Source of the DNA: Phalacrocorax aristotelis
Lineage: Eukaryota > Chordata > Aves > Suliformes > Phalacrocoracidae
Length of the DNA stretch: 64,000 bases
Direction of reading: 5' to 3'
Assembly: GCF_949628215.1 (NCBI RefSeq)
Contig: NW_027441288.1
Span: forward strand, 398,172-462,171
Made by a program: the position numbers and the translations under genes. Positions 42,140 through 54,347 of this stretch are shown here, one piece after another. The notes under the pieces were generated by a model. The model saw only the letters and a list, made by a program, of their open reading frames with translations. It did no database searches and was not told where the DNA came from. Within the stretch, counting starts at the first letter, position 1. Each line of letters opens with the position of its first letter.

Positions 42140-45100
42140 GGGAGGGAGCTGGGATGTACTGGGAGGCACTACAATGTGCGGGGATGCCCTGGGATGTACT
42201 GTGGAGGAACTAGGATGTACAGGCTTGTACTGGGTTGTACCGGGTGGAACTGGCAGGGATTTGGGATGTACCAGGATCTACTGGGATGTACTGGGAGGTA
42301 ACTGTTATGTACTGGGAAGGAACAGGGAGGGAACTGGGATGTACTGGTAGGGAACTGGGATGTACTGTGAGGGAACTGGGACGTACTGTGAGGACACTGC
42401 GATGTACTGTTATGTACTGGGAGGGAAGTGTTATGTACTGAGGGGAACTGGGACGTACTGGGATGTACTGGGAGGGAACTGTGAAGTACTGGGATGTACT
42501 GGGAGTGAACTGGGAGGGAACTGGTATGTAGTAGGATGTACCGGGAGGGAACTGGGATGTACCGGGAGGGAACTGGTATGTACTGGGAGGGAACTGGTAT
42601 GTACTGGGAGGGAACTGGGATGTACTGGGATGTAGTGGGAGGGAACTGGGAGGAAACTGGGATGTACTGGGAGGGAACTGGTATGTACTGGGAGGGAACT
42701 GGGATGTACTGGGACATACTGGCAGGGAACTGGGATGTACTGGGAGGGGATTGGGACGGACTGGGAGGGAACTGGGATGTACTGGGCTGCACTGGTAGGG
42801 AACTGGGATGTACTGGGAGGAAACTGGAATGTCCCAGTTGACACCCACTTCCCTCCCAATGCCTCCCAGTATATCCCAGTTTCCTCCCAGTATATCCCAG
42901 TTTCCTCCCAGTACATCCCAGTAAATCCCAGCTCGCTCCCAGTACATGCCAATACATCGCTGTACATTCCAGTTCTGTTCCTGTACATCCCAATACATCC
43001 CCGTTCCATGCCAGTACATCCCAGTTTCCTACCAGTTCATCCCCGTACATCCCAATTCCCTCCCGGTTCACTACCACTTCTTTCCCAGTGCCTCCCAATA
43101 CATCCCAGTTCCGTCCCATTACATCCCAGTACATCCCAGGTCCCTCCCAGTACATCCCAGTACTGGGAGGAAACTGGGATGTACTGGGAGGCACTACAAT
43201 GTGCGGGGATGCCCTGGGATGTACCGTGGAGGAACTAGGATGTACAGGCTTGTACTGGGTTGTACCGGGTGGAACTGGCAGGGATTTGGGATGTACCAGG
43301 ATCTACTGGGATGTACTGGGATGTACTGGGAGGTAACTGTTATGTACTGGGAGTGAACAGGGAGGGAACTGGGATGTACTGGTAGGGAACTGGGATGTAC
43401 TGTGAGGGAACTGTGACGTACTGTGAGGACACTGGGATGTACTGTTATGTACTGGGAGGGAAGTGTTATGTACTGAGGGGAACTGGTGCGTACTGGGATG
43501 TACTGGGATGGAACTGTGAAGTACTGGGATGTACTGGGAGTGAACTGGGAGGGAACTGGTATGTAGTAGGATGTACTGGGTGGGAACTGGGATGTACCAG
43601 GATGTACTGGGATGTAGTGGGAGGGAACTGGTATGTACTGGGAGGGAACTGGGATGTACTGGGACATACTGGCAGGGAACTGGGATGTACTGGGAGGGGA
43701 TTGGGATGTACTGGGAGGGAACTTGGATATATTGGGAGGGAAGTGTTATGTACCAAGGGGGAACTGGGACGTACTGGGATGTAGTGGGAGTGAACTGTGA
43801 AGTACTGGGATGTACTGTGAGGGAACTGGGATGTACTGGGAGGGAACTTTAAAGTACTGGGATGTACTTAGAGGAAACTGGGAGGCAACTGGCATGTACT
43901 GGGATGTACTGGAATGGAACTGGGAGTGAACTGTGTGTGAACTGGGAGGGAACTGGGATGTACTGTGAGGGAACTGGGATGTACTGGGATGTACTGGGAG
44001 GGACTGGGAGGGATCTGGGATGTACTGGGCTGCACTGGTAGGGAACTGGGATGTACTGGGAGGAAACTGGAATGTCTCAGTTGACACCCACTTCCCTCCC
44101 AGGTTCCTCCCAGTATATCCCAGTTTCCTCCCAGTATATCCCAGTTTCCTCCCAGTACATGCCAGTAAATCCCAGTTCGCTCCCAGTACATCCCAATACA
44201 TCGCCGTACATTCCAGTTCCGTTCCTGTCCATCCCAATACATCCCCGTTCCATGCCAGTACATCCCAGTTTCCTACCAGTTCATCCCCGTACATCCCAAT
44301 TCCCTCCCGGTTCACTACCACTTCTTTCCCAGTGCCTCCCAATACATCCCAGTTCCGTCCCATTACATCCCAGTACATCCCAGTTCCCTCCCAGTACGTC
44401 CCAGTTCCCTCCCAGTACATCCCAGGTCCCTCCCAGTACTGGGATGTACTGGGATGTACTGGGAGGCACTACAATGTGCGGGGATGCCCTGGGATGTACC
44501 GTGGAGGAACTAGGATGTACAGGCTTGTACTGGGTTGTACCGGGTGGAACTGGCAGGGATTTGAAATGTCCTAGGATCTACTAGGATGTACTGGGATGTA
44601 CTGGGAGGTAACTGTTGTGTACTGGGAGTGAACTGGGAGAGAACTGGGATGTACTGGGAGGGAACTGGGACGTACCGTGAGGACACTGGGATGTACTGGT
44701 ATGTACTGGGAGGGAAGTGTTATGTACTGAGGGGAACTGGGACGTACTGGGATGTACTGGGAGGGAACTGTGAAGTACTGGGATGTACTGGGAGTGAACT
44801 GGGAGGGAACTGGTATGTAGTAGGATGTACTGGGTGGGAACTGGGATGTACCAGGATGTACTGGGATGTACTGGGAGGGAACTGGTATGTAGTGGGAGGG
44901 AACTGGGATGTACTGGGACATACTGGCAGGGAACTGGGATGTACTGGGAGGGGATTGGGACGGACTGGGAGGGAACTGGGATGTACTGGGCTGCACTGGT
45001 AGGGAACTGGGATGTACTGGGAGGAAACTGGAATGTCCCAGTTGACACCCACTTCCCTCCCAATGCCTCCCAGTATATCCCAGTTTCCTCCCAGTATATC

Positions 45101-48100
45101 CCAGTTTCCTCCCAGTACATCCCAGTAAATCCCAGCTCGCTCCCAGTACATCCCAGTACATCGCAGTACATTCCAGTTCTGTTCCTGTACATCCCAATAC
45201 ATCCCCGTTCCATGCCAGTACATCCCAGTTTCCTACCAGTTCATCCCCGTACATCCCAATTCCCTCCCGGTTCACTACCACTTCTTTCCCAGTGCCTCCC
45301 AATACATCCCAGTTCCGTCCCATTACATCCCAGTACATCCCAGTTCCCTCCCAGTACATCCCAGTTCCCTCCCAGTACTGGGAGGGAACTGGGATGTACT
45401 GGGAGGCACTACAATGTGCGGGGATGTCCTGGGATGTACCGTGGAGGAACTAGGATGTACAGGCTTGTACTGGGTTGTACCGGGTGGAACTGGCAGGGAT
45501 TTGGGATGTACCAGGATGTACTGGGATGTACTGGGAGGTAACTGTTATGTACTTGGAAGGAACAGGGAGGTAACTGGGATGTACTGGTAGGGAACTGGGA
45601 TGTACTGTGAGGGAACTGGGACGTACCGTGAGGACACTGGGATGTACTGGTATGTACTGGGAGGGAAGTGTTATGTACTGAGGGGAACTGGGACGTACTG
45701 GGATGTACTGGGAGGGAACTGTGAAGTACTGGGATGTACTGGGAGTGAACTGGGAGGGAACTGGTATGTAGTAGGATGTACTGGGTGGGAACTGGGATGT
45801 ACTGGGAGGGAACTGGTATGTACTGGGAGGGAACTGGGATGTAGTGGGAGGGTACTGGGAGGGAACTGGGATGTACTGGGAGGGAACTGAGATGTACTGG
45901 GACATACTGGCAGGGAACTGGGATGTACTGGGAGGGAACTGGGATGTACTGGGCTGCACTGGTAGGGAACTGGGATGTACTGGGAGGAAACTGGAATGTC
46001 CCAGTTGACACCCACTTCCCTCCCAATGCCTCCCAGTATATCCCAGTTTCCTCCCAGTATATCCCAGTTTCCTCCCAGTACATCCCAGTAAATCCCAGCT
46101 CGCTCCCAGTACATCCCAGTACATCGCAGTACATTCCAGTTCCGTTCCTGTACATCCCAATACATCCCCGTTCCATGCCAGTACATCCCAGTTTCCTACC
46201 AGTTCATCCCCGTACATCCCAATTCCCTCCCGGTTCACTACCACTTCTTTCCCAGTGCCTCCCAATACATCCCAGTTCCGTCCCATTACATCCCAGTACA
46301 TGCCAGTTCCCTCCCAGTACGTCCCAGTTCCCTCCCAGTACATCCCAGGTCCCTCCCAGTACTGGGAGGGAACTGGGATGTACTGGGAGGCACTACAATG
46401 TGCGGGGATGCCCTGGGATGTACTGTGGAGGAACTAGGATGTACAGGCTTGTACTGGGTTGTACCGGGTGGAACTAGCAGGGATTTGGGATGTACCAGGA
46501 TCTACTGGGATGTACTGGGAGGGAACTGTTATGTACTGGGAGTGAACAGGGAGGGAACTGGGATGTACTGGTAGGGAACTGGGATGTACTGTGAGGGAAC
46601 TGTGACGTACTGTGAGGACACTGGGATGTACTGTTATGTACTGGGAGGGAAGTGTTATGTACTGAGGGGAACTGGTGCGTACTGGGATGTACTGGGATGG
46701 AACTGTGAAGTACTGGGATGTACTGGGAGTGAACTGGGAGGGAACTGGTATGTAGTAGGATGTACTGGGTGGGAACTGGGATGTACCAGGATGTACTGGG
46801 ATGTAGTGGGAGGGAACTGGTATGTACTGGGAGGGAACTGGGATGTAGTGGGAGGGAACTGGGAGGGAACTGGTATGTACTGGGAGGGAACTGGGATGTA
46901 CTGGGACATACTGGCAGGGAACTGGGATGTACTGGGAGGGGATTGGGATGTACTGGGAGGGAACTTGGATGTATTGGGAGGGAAGTGTTATGCACCAAGG
47001 GGGAACTGGGATGTACTGGGATGTAGTGGGAGTGAACTGTGAAGTACTGGGATGTACTGTGAGGGAACTGGGATGTACTGGGAGGGAACTTTAAAGTACT
47101 GGGATGTACTTAGAGGAAACTGGGAGGCAACTGGCATGTACTGGGATGTACTGGAATGGAACTGGGAGTGAACTGTGTGTGAACTGGGAGGGAACTGGGA
47201 TGTACTGGGATGTACTGGGAGGGACTGGGAGGGATCTGGGATATACTGGGCTGCACTGGTAGGGAACTGGGATGTACTGGGAGGAAACTGGAATGTCCCA
47301 GTTGACACCCACTTCCCTCCCAGGTTCCTCCCAGTATATCCCAGTTTCCTCCCAGTATATCCCAGTTTCCTCCCAGTACATCCCAGTAAATCCCAGTTCG
47401 CTCCCAGTACATCCCAATACATCGCCGTACATTCCAGTTCCGTTCCTGTCCATCCCAATACATCCCCGTTCCATGCCAGTACATCCCAGTTTCCTACCAG
47501 TTCATCCCCGTACATCCCAATTCCCTCCCGGTTCACTACCACTTCTTTCCCAGTGCCTCCCAATACATCCCAGATCCGTCCCATTACATCCCAGTACATC
47601 CCAGTTCCCTCCCAGTACATCCCAGTTCCCTCCCAGTACTGTGAGGGAACTGGGATGTACTGGGAGGCACTACAATGTGCGGGGATGTCCTGGGATGTAC
47701 CCTGGAGGAACTAGGATGTACAGGCTTGTACTGGGTTGTACCGGGTGGAACTGGCAGGGATTTGGGATGTACCAGGATCTACTGGGATGTACTGGGAGGT
47801 AACTGTTATGTACTGGGAAGGAACAGGGAGGGAACTGGGATGTACTGGGAGGGAACTGGGATGTACTGGGAGTGAACTGGTATGTAGTAGGATGTACTGG
47901 GTGGGAACTGGGATGTACCAGGATGTACTGGGATGTACTGGGAGGGAACTGGTATGTACTGGGAGGGAACTGGGATGTAGTGGGAGGGAACTGGGAGGGA
48001 ACTGGGATTTACTGGGAGGGAACTGGGATGTACTGGGACATACTGGGAGGGAACTGGGATGTACTGGGAGGGGATTGGGACGGACTGGGAGGGAATTGGG

Positions 48101-49560
48101 ATGTACTGGGAGGGAACTGGGACGTACTGTGAGGACACTGGGATGTACTGGTATGTATTGGGAGGGAAGTGTTATGTACTGAGGGGAACTGGGACGTACT
48201 GGGATGTGCTGGGAGGGAACTGTGAAGTACTGGGGTGTACTTAGCAGGAACTGGGAGGGAACTGGGATGTAGTGTGATGTACTGGGAGGGAACTGGCATG
48301 TACTGGGATGTACTGGAATGGAACTGGGAGTGAACTGTGTGTGAACTGTGAGGGAACTGGGATGTACTGGGAGGGAACTGGCATGTACTGGGATGTACTG
48401 CAATGGAACTGGGAGTGAACTGTGTGTGAACTGTGAGGGAACTGAGATGTACTGGAGGGAACTGGGATGTACTGGGATATACTGGAGGGAACTGGAATGG
48501 ACTAAGAGGGAACTGGGACGTACTGGGAGGGAACTAGGACGCACTGGTAGGGAACTGGGACGGAACTGGGATGTACTGGGACGTACTGGGAGGGAACTGG
48601 GACGTACTGGGAGGTAACTGTTGTGTACTGGGAGTGAACTGGGAGGGAACTGGTATGTAGTAGGATGTACTGGGAGGGAACTGGGATGTACTGGGACGGA
48701 GTGGGAGGGAACTGGGATGTCCTGGGATGGAACTTTGAAGTACTGGGATGTACTTAGAGGAAACTGGGAGGCAACTGTCATGTACTGGGATGTACTGGAA
48801 TGGAACTGGGAGTGAACTGTGTGTGAACTGTGAGGGAACTGGGATGTACTGGGAGGGAACTGGGACGGACTGGGAGGGAACTGGGACGGACTGGGAGGGA
48901 AATGGGATGTACTGGGCTGCACTGGTAGGGAACTGGGATGTACTGGGAGGAAACTGGAATGTCCCAGTTGACACCCACTTCCCTCCCAGTGCCTCCCAGT
49001 ATATTCCAGTTTCCACCCAGTATATCCCAGTTTCCTCCCAGTACATCCCAGTAAATTCCAATTTGCTCCCAGTACATCCCAGTACATCGCAGTACATTCC
49101 AGTTCCGTTCCTGTCCATCCCAATACATCCCCGTTCCATGCCAGTACATCCCAGTTTCCTACCAGTTCATCCCCGTACATCCCAATTCCCTCCCGGTTCG
49201 CTACCACTTCTTTCCCAGTGCCTCCCAATACATCCCAGTTCCGTCCCATTACATCCCAGTACATCCCAGTTCCCTCCCAGTACGTCCCAGGTCCCTCCCA
49301 GTACATCCCAGTTCCCTCCCAGTACTGGGAGGGACCTGGGATGTACTGGGAGGCACTACAATGTGCGGGGATGCCCTGGGATGTACTGTGGAGGAACTAG
49401 GATGTACAGGCTTGTACTGGGTTGTACCGGGTGGAACTGGCAGGGATTTGGGATGTACCAGGATCTACTGGGATGTACTGGGATGTACTGGGAGGTAACT
49501 GTTATGTACTGGGAAGGAACTGGGAGGGAACTGTGAGGGAACTGTGAGGGAACTGTGAGG

Positions 49561-50283
49561 AGGGGGGCGGCCCCCCGGGCCCCAGCCCCTCCCCCCCGCC
49601 TGCGGCCAGGCCCCGCGGCCGCCGGCCCCTTCCTCCTCTGCCCGCTCCCGTCGCAGACGGCTCGGTATGTGTCACGAGCGGCAGCCCCGTTCAGCAGCTC
49701 TCCGAGGGCGCGCGGCTGTGCCCGGCCGTGAGCGGGGCCCGCAGGGGTTTCCCGCTCGCCCCGAGAAGGCGCTGGCCCCGAGACGGGGCGTCCCGCCCCG
49801 CCCGGCCCTCGGCGCCCTCGCGAGCTGAGCGCGGCCCGGCCAGCAGGGGGCGCTGGCGCTCACCGGCTGGGCGCGGGGGCGGTCCGGCGCGGGGGCGGGG
49901 CCGGTGGGGGCCGTTCCTTCCGGCCGCCCTTTAAGGGCCGCCCCGCGGGGTTCGGGCTTCCGGTGGCGCGTGCGCGTCGGAGCGGGGGCGGGAGCGGTGC
50001 GTGTGGAGGCCGAAGGGCCGGTGCGTGTGGCGGCCGGGTCGCGAGGCGTCCCTGTGCGGTGCCGGGGCCCCTCTGCGGCCCGGCGTGGGAAGCCCGCGGC
50101 CGGCGGAGCCTGCTCGGAGCTGGGCGGGGAGCGCCGCGGCGGTCCCGGCCGCCGGCAGCCATCCCCTGCGGTGGCCGGCAGCCCCTCGGGACGCCTGGAG
50201 GCCTGGCGGTGCCCGAGCCTCGCCTGCGGCAGCCGCCTGAGAGAGCAGCGCGGCCGTGTCCGGGGGCCGGAGAGCGCTGGTGG
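49561..50283 (+). promoter_or_regulatory. Shared CpG-island promoter and first exon, copy P4 (L type)
   Basis: CTCF-type site at 49840, TTTAA box at 49930-49934, L-type extra GC boxes, donor TGG|GTGAGT after 50283. A much shorter and interrupted C run separates it from P1. Confidence 0.65.
49840..49856 (+). promoter_or_regulatory. CTCF-type binding site, P4
   Basis: Identical 17-base core and orientation to the other modules. Confidence 0.75.
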
Positions 50284-50933
50284 GTGAGTTCGGGCAGCGG
50301 GTGGGTCTCCGTGTGAGGTGAGGCCTGGCGCGGGCCGGGGGGTATCTCCGTGCGGGTCGGGCCGGGGGCGGGGCGGGGGCCGTGCCCCGCAGAGGAGCCC
50401 CGGTCGGGCATCGTTCGCTTTTCCACAATGTAGGGCTCTCCCCGGTTATTTTTTGTGTACTGTGTTTTGGGTCACCTGAAACCCTTTGGCCGGTTACGTT
50501 TGGTGCGGGGAGATGGCAGGTCTGGAGCCTGAAAGATCTCTGGTGGGGGGTGGGGGAGGTATTTCTTGCCTTAAAACTCTGAGCCCACCTCGTGAGTCTC
50601 GTGACTGTGGCAAATGGCTGAGTCGGGCGTTTTCTGATAACTAACTTCTGAACGTGTGCGTGTGTAGGCACGGGGAGATTTGTGCAGTGTGACGGAGCCC
50701 CTTGTGCTTCTGTGCTAATGTCTACCTGTTCTAGACCTCCAGAGTTGGAAAGCCTTTGTTTAGTGCCTAGTTGTGCCTGCGTAACAAATGTTTTAGCTGC
50801 TGATGGGTTATACCTCTGCTGCGAACTTCTTGCTGGGTGGCTTGATTGTTTCTGGTTGTCCGTGTAAATCTAGGCAGCTATTTTCTGCCCGGTGGTGAAG
50901 CCTATCGCTTTGGATAACAAAGGGCAGGAGTGC

Positions 50934-50939
50934 AATAAA
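50934..50939 (+). terminator. Candidate polyadenylation signal in L2
   Basis: AATAAA in the same context as the L1 site at 7180. Confidence 0.35.
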
Positions 50940-51132
50940 GAAAAAGGTGATTCGTCTGCTGCAGCTCCTTGGAAACAATTCGTTCCTTATTTTCTGCCCT
51001 TGGGCAGGCGTTGTGCTTTCCAGATAATGCAGCCTCTCCTGTGCCTGTCCACGCCGTGCATTTTGTCCTGCCCTTGCTTGAAAAGGCTCTCCTTGCCTTC
51101 CTCCCCTCTGCTGCAGTTGCCTTAATCTCTCG

Positions 51133-51153
51133 CTGCTGCTGCTGCTGCTGCTG
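51133..51153 (+). repeat. (CTG)7 trinucleotide repeat in L2
   Basis: One unit longer than in L1. Confidence 0.9.
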
Positions 51154-51199
51154 GAAGAGGGATAAAGGGAGTGTTGTCGATCGGGTTGTTAAAAGCTTT

Positions 51200-52345
51200 T
51201 TCGCGGGCTGTAACGCGCGGGAAAGGGGGGCCGGGGGGGAGGATCAGTTTGCGGGGAAAATGGGAAACCAACATCACCTTCCCCTCCTACGGCGCAGCCC
51301 GGCCGCACGGCTCCCCGGGGATGCCCCTGCCCGCGGGTGTACCGTGTGTGCGCCCCCCGCGTGGGGCGGGGGACGACGACACCCCCCCACACACCGTCGG
51401 CGGCACTGGGGCAACCCCTGCCCCAGGGCTCCGCGCTCGTACCCGGCTCTCCCCGCTCCGGCACGGCACGGGGCTGGACGCACCGAGAAGACCCCGGAGC
51501 GGCTTCTCGCGTCCGGGCGAGAACAGGGCCCGGCCCCGAGCAGCAGAGCGGGCACCGCCGGTAGCTCGGAGGAGCGGGGCCGGCTCGGCTCGAGGCGTCA
51601 GAGCGAAAAGGGACGAGAACCGTCCCGGAGCGTCCGGGGGTTGGGGGGGTTGGCGGATGGTCCGGTGGCCGGGTTCGGCTCCGTGCCGGGCCGTGGGGCA
51701 GCCGGAGCCGCGCCAGAGCAGGTGAGGAGCCGCATGGCCGGGCGCGCTGTGGGTCGGCGGGTTTGGGCTGTGGGGTCTCCCGGTCCGCGGAGCCCCCGGG
51801 GGGGCGGCGGGGTGCGGGCAGCAGCAGCCCCGGGCCGAGCGCTGTCGTGGGTCGGTGGTTGGGTTTTGGGGCCGAGCCCGTGCCCGTCCCCGGGGAGTAG
51901 GGGCAGCCCCACCCGGCTCTCGACTGCTCCTCGTCGGGGTCGGGCGGCGGCGGCGGCGACCCCGGCGGGGGCTCCTGCGGTGCCGGGCGGGTCCCCCCTT
52001 GCCCGCGAGGCAGGCAGGGACCCCGGCTGCTGCCGCCGCGGTTTGCTGGAGGCGGGCCGGGCCCGGCCCCCTGTGGGGTTGGGGTGCGGGCCCGGCGCTG
52101 CCGGGGAAACGCGGCCTGCGAGAGCAGGAAGAAAGCGCTGCCGGGCCGGCGCTGGGCTGCCCCGCCGGGGTGCGGGGCCGGGCCCGCGCAGTTCAGTTCC
52201 CAAGGCCTCCCCGACAGTGCCCGCGTGGGCCGTGGGGGTGCAGGGCTGCGGGGTGGCTGCGCTCTCCGCGGCCCTGAGCGTTGCCCGTGGGGACTGCGGA
52301 GGGGGCCGGGACGCAGCCAGGTTCAGCTGGTTTGGTCCCTGAGCG
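51200..52345 (+). promoter_or_regulatory. Second CpG island of L2 with splice donor
   Basis: Matches 7440-8570 of L1, donor GCAG|GTGAGG after 51721. The insertion near 51360 and small indels lengthen the plus-frame opening to 457 codons, which differs from the L1 frame; this is a sign of non-coding sequence. Confidence 0.55.
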
Positions 52346-54347
52346 TGGAGAGCACAGCTCTTCTGTTCCTGGGCCTTGAGAGCAGGCTCCTGTGGCTGAC
52401 GCCGGGGCCCTGAAACAGATCGAGTCGTGCGTTTTGAGGGCCTGAGCGAGGGGACTAAGTGGTGTGGTTTTGGGCTGAGGAGCAGAGGTCAAGTGCTGCG
52501 CTTTTGGGACTTGAGAACAGGCTCAGCAGCTGGGCTTTTTGGCTCAGAACCGGTCCCAAAGTGAGCTGGTTTGGGGGCCAAAAGCAGAAGCCGGTTTGGC
52601 TGCTTGTGGGGGTGGCGTGGGGGCATCGGGGGCTGCAGGGGAAAGCAGGGGTTGGGCAGGGTACGAGGACCCTCCCCGGAGGTGGGGGTCCGGTCACATC
52701 GGACCCCGAAGTTCGGGAGGCCGGCATGCACCAGAGCGAACTCGCCACCTGAGGCGGGTCTCTGGAGGAAGGGTGCTTTTTGGATCCAGTGCAGCGCACC
52801 CTCTTTGGGTCCAGCTCTTCATTCTGCGCTGCTTAGAAGAGTTATTAACCAATTAATTAAACATACAAACTAAGTCACAACAGCTCTATCGGCTCCATCG
52901 TGGTTTGGAGCTCTGAATCGGTTTCATTTGGTGTCTAACACATTTTTTCCCCGAGGAGAGGCTACGTTTCAAGTTAATTAGTTTTCTCACAAGTGTGTCA
53001 GTCGATAAAATTGAGTTACGATTATTAAAACCACAAAGGTGACAGGAGTCTCACGGATCGGGTCTATTTCTGAAAATGTATTCATCCCATGCAAATGTCA
53101 TCGGGATACAGATCATCTGCACTTCATGCTCTGACAAGACAAGATGCTGAGACAGGGATGAGCTCCAAAAGGACTACTGAAAAGAAAAAAAACCCACGCA
53201 CTTCATGAAGTCATGGGGGGTTTTTTTGTTTGCATTTGGGGGGGCGGGGTGGCTTTAACAAAAGAGTGCAGTGTTGGCTGGCAGCAGCCTGCAGAGCATT
53301 TTTGCTGCCTGATCTCTCCTGTTCTTCTCTTCCACTCCTCTTTCAGGGCTGTAATTGTCATTTGGATAGTTTTAGAAGAGCAGTTAAGTTCCTCGCCTGT
53401 GTCTCAATGTGCTGGTAATACCAGGAAGGTGAATGCTTGAACCGGTCGGGCGGGTGGGAATAACTTGGCTGCAGGTAGAACTTCTGAGGGAAGACCAGCA
53501 AAACCAGGAAGCAAATAGCAAGTTCCCAAAAAATGTGCGGGTGTCAAACACATAAAAGTTTTATTGCCGAATGTTTTGTTTTTGGCAATATGTTCCAAAT
53601 GCCTATTTTTGGTAAACATAACTTTTCAGGAGATTCAGGGTTGTGTGTGGCAAAACATGTCCCTCTGTTTTTGTGTCCTGCCGCACAAACGGCCGGCGGC
53701 AGGGCTCTCGTTCCCCGCTCTCGCTATTGCCACAGCAGGGCTGCGATATTTAGACCTAAGGGATGGGTTTAGGAATGGAAGGAGAGAGAACGCCTGTGTT
53801 CTGTAAGGGCTATGAATGCTGACCCTTTGCCTCCGTCTGCCGCTTTTCCTGTGCGGGTGATGAAGCCGTTTTACTTTCCTCTGTTGTTCCTGGTCTAAGT
53901 AGTTGCAAGGCTGTCGCCGCTGTGGGTGTGCAATTTGTGTTGCTGTGTTTCTGTGGAGTCCTAGCTACGGCTCGCTTCTAGTGTGGCCAAGCGTCAAGGT
54001 AGGGCTTTCAGCTTAAAGCTTCAGAAGCGCTGCGTGCCGAGATGGGTGTAGGTGAAACTGCTGTTGCGCCTGCAGCTGTGCTCGCAGGGATGCTGGGTGG
54101 CTCCGCATCAAACCGGCGAGGTGCGCGTGGACCTCCGTCGGGCTGCGCCCTGGGTGCGCGAGCGTGCCGTGTTTTTGCTGTTCCGGCTTGTATGTGCGAG
54201 GGCTTAACGTTTGATTTAATGCATTTCCTTTAACGGCAGGCTGTAGTTGGGCTCTAGATGGTATTCCTACGTGGGCGCAGGAGCTGTGGAATGGTTAAGC
54301 TGTTGCTGTGCCTCCAGGTGACTTGTTCAGTAACACTGTTTTTCCAG
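52346..54347. other. Non-coding intron-like block of L2
   Basis: Matches L1 8571-10570 almost base for base. Nothing further was recognised. Confidence 0.45.

Larger units (their letters stand above)
27592..49560. repeat. 22-kb palindromic higher-order satellite array
   Basis: The base unit is 21 bp: ACTGGGATGT followed by ACTGGGAGGGA. Blocks with this orientation (G-rich on +) alternate with reverse-complement blocks (C-rich on +). C-to-G switches are perfect palindromes centred on AGTACT at 29991, 30799, 32519, 33066, 34314, 35601, 36357, 37635, 38443, 39510, 40567, 41814, 42134, 43159, 44435, 45374, 46358, 47635 and 49321. G-to-C switches carry AATGTCCCAGTTGACACCC, for example at 29336, 33956, 41455 and 48960. 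A landmark GCACTACAATGTGCGGGG opens nearly every G block. Hub spacing falls into recurring classes near 0.81, 1.06, 1.25 and 1.28 kb, which marks higher-order repeats. Long open frames (7-residue periodicity) exist on both strands and are not genes. Confidence 0.95.

Noticed and set aside
27671-49536. Many long open frames (up to 531 codons) on both strands with repeats such as GMYWEGT or SQYIPVP
   Set aside because: They lie wholly in the 21-bp satellite; 21 is divisible by three, so frames stay open automatically and on both strands. Units vary by substitutions with no bias to silent sites, and there is no promoter or domain.
27592-49560. Telomeric or subtelomeric TTAGGG array
   Set aside because: The unit is 21 bp with ACTGGG motifs; no TTAGGG runs are present.
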